6,655 nucleotides of DNA. It comes from an uncultured Ruminococcus sp. Lineage in GTDB: Bacteria > Bacillota_A > Clostridia > Oscillospirales > Ruminococcaceae. Location: the NCBI GenBank assembly GCA_937880065.1, contig CALFMA010000534.1, positions 1 through 6,655 of the forward strand. Direction: 5' to 3'. The notes under the pieces were generated by a model. The model saw only the letters and a program-made list of their open reading frames with translations, was not told where the DNA came from and searched no databases. Made by a program: the position numbers and the translations under genes. Positions 5,610 through 6,655 of this stretch are shown in pieces. How positions within the stretch are numbered: position 1 is the first letter of the stretch; every line of letters starts with the position of its first letter.

Positions 5610-6655
5610 ATGAAAAAGAGTTCCAAAACTATAAAACAAATACTTGTACTTGCGGGAATTGCGGCAATTTTCGGCTTGTTTAACCTCAGTATGTACAAGC
5701 TGTTTACAGGTCGGTTATCCAACAATTTCAGCGATGCATCACAGGCAAAAATGATTGATGTAGGGAAGTATCTGCCCCATCAGGAGGGATCGGAACTTGC
5801 ACATATTGACTCATCGTTGAAGCTTACAGAGGATTTGCCTGTACTTGACGGAGCAGCTGCACTTGTTCCAGTTTATGCCTCTGTAATTGAAAATGTCTAC
5901 CCGAAAGGCTCAGTTACATTCGAGGGCGGCAGCTTTTCCGATGATAACTATTACGGCGAAAATTTTGCAGAGGACAGCAAAATGCAGTATAAAAATACAG
6001 TTCGTGGCTATCAGGCAATTGTTGACGGCACAACTGATATTCTTTTCTGTGCCGCACCCTCAGAGGAACAGAAGAAATATGCCGAGGAAAAGGGCGTGGA
6101 ACTTGTATATGTTCCTGTGGGACTGGAAGCCTTTGTTTTCTTTGTAAATAAAGATAATCCGGTTGAATCACTGACAACAGAACAGATTCAGGGCATTTAT
6201 TCAGGAGAGATAACGAATTGGAAACAAGTCGGCGGTAAAAACGAAAAGATTGAAGCCTTCCAAAGAAACGAAACCTCGGGCAGCCAGAATTATATGAAGC
6301 TCTTTATGGGTGATACACCCCTTATGGAGCCCAACACCTATATGACCCCGCATGATATGCACGGCCTTGTTGAGGTTCTTGCATCCTACGATAACGCCAT
6401 AAACTCCATAGGATACAGTGTATATTCCTATGCTGCAAATATGTACGTTGATGCAGGCAAGATAAAGTTTATAAAGGTCAACGGTATCGGCCCAACGGAA
6501 GAGACCATGAATGACCTTACTTACCCCTTACTTAACTATAATTATGCTGTATACGATAAAAATAACGACAATCCCGAAATAGAAAAGATGGTAAACTGGA
6601 TACTCTCAAACGAGGGGCAGCAGGCAGTAATTGAGGGTGGATACGTTCCCGTAGG
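5610..6655 (+). CDS. PstS-like substrate-binding protein, membrane-anchored (3' partial)
   Basis: Open from ATG 5610 to the window edge (348 codons). Residues 8-29 form an uncleaved-looking signal anchor (IKQILVLAGIAAIFGLFNLS) with no lipobox Cys, then a spacer (30 to about 75) and a periplasmic-binding-protein-like domain of the phosphate (PstS) type. Family signs are LPVLDGAAALVPVYAS (76-91), a GTTDILFCAAPSEEQ segment (Asp143), VFFVNKDNPVESLT, QIQGIYSGEITNWKQVGG and RNETSGSQ. Arg219, Ser223, Gly224 and Ser225 keep the spacing of the RxxxSGT phosphate-binding loop of PstS, so an oxyanion ligand is plausible. EGQQAVIEGGYVPVG at the edge is normally near the end of such proteins, so probably few residues are missing. 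AAGGGAG (5593-5599) is 10 nt upstream. It is the last of a tightly packed set, and phosphate permease genes might follow outside the window. A sensory or envelope-binding role instead of transport is possible, given the anchor and neighbours. Confidence 0.88.
   Translation, partial: MKKSSKTIKQILVLAGIAAIFGLFNLSMYKLFTGRLSNNFSDASQAKMIDVGKYLPHQEGSELAHIDSSLKLTEDLPVLDGAAALVPVYASVIENVYPKGSVTFEGGSFSDDNYYGENFAEDSKMQYKNTVRGYQAIVDGTTDILFCAAPSEEQKKYAEEKGVELVYVPVGLEAFVFFVNKDNPVESLTTEQIQGIYSGEITNWKQVGGKNEKIEAFQRNETSGSQNYMKLFMGDTPLMEPNTYMTPHDMHGLVEVLASYDNAINSIGYSVYSYAANMYVDAGKIKFIKVNGIGPTEETMNDLTYPLLNYNYAVYDKNNDNPEIEKMVNWILSNEGQQAVIEGGYVPV

Noticed and set aside
5887..6177. Overlapping plus and minus ORFs of 86 and 87 codons
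   Set aside because: Both are out-of-frame shadows of the PstS-like gene, which is supported across this whole stretch by family motifs.

Overview
The window looks like chromosomal DNA of a low-to-moderate GC Gram-positive Firmicute. A gut or rumen Ruminococcaceae/Oscillospiraceae member is my best guess. The reasons are strong purine-rich Shine-Dalgarno sites (AAAGGAGA, GGAGG, GAGGTGA), extended sigma-A promoters (TGTGATATAAT), a lipoprotein with a Thr/Glu-rich linker, and the style of the ABC exporter and YqhD-type alcohol dehydrogenase. The taxon is inferred from style, not from a marker gene.

Left part (1-2477): the 3' two-thirds of an ABC exporter half-transporter (permease fused to ATPase) runs rightward and enters from outside the window. 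It converges on a leftward gene for a family 3 amino-acid-binding lipoprotein. The two share one compact hairpin with U-tracts on both strands, a likely bidirectional terminator. The lipoprotein has no permease or ATPase gene beside it. Its promoter lies back to back with that of the next gene in a 191-bp divergent region. That region also holds a 7-bp-arm inverted repeat (TTGTCAA-N6-TTGACAA) over the -35 element of the rightward promoter, a candidate operator.

Middle (2478-3929): a complete iron-dependent, YqhD/BdhA-like alcohol/aldehyde dehydrogenase with all metal ligands intact, probably a single-gene transcript. It is followed by a 270-bp gap containing a strong hairpin, a stretch open in several frames (possibly a tiny gene, a gene remnant or a repeated element), and a near-consensus extended -10 promoter.

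Right part (3930-6655): five genes run rightward. They are an Imm26-like immunity protein, a 241-aa protein of unknown function with a His/Cys cluster, an 83-aa two-TM protein, a 46-aa one-TM protein, and a PstS-like phosphate-type binding protein held by an N-terminal TM anchor and cut by the window edge. Gaps shrink from 83 to 27, 9 and 1 nt, so the last four are almost certainly one transcriptional unit, probably read from the promoter before the Imm26 gene. Together they suggest an envelope-associated module of unknown purpose. The two small membrane proteins beside an anchored binding protein are its most unusual part. No RNA gene, CRISPR array, transposase or attachment site was recognised.
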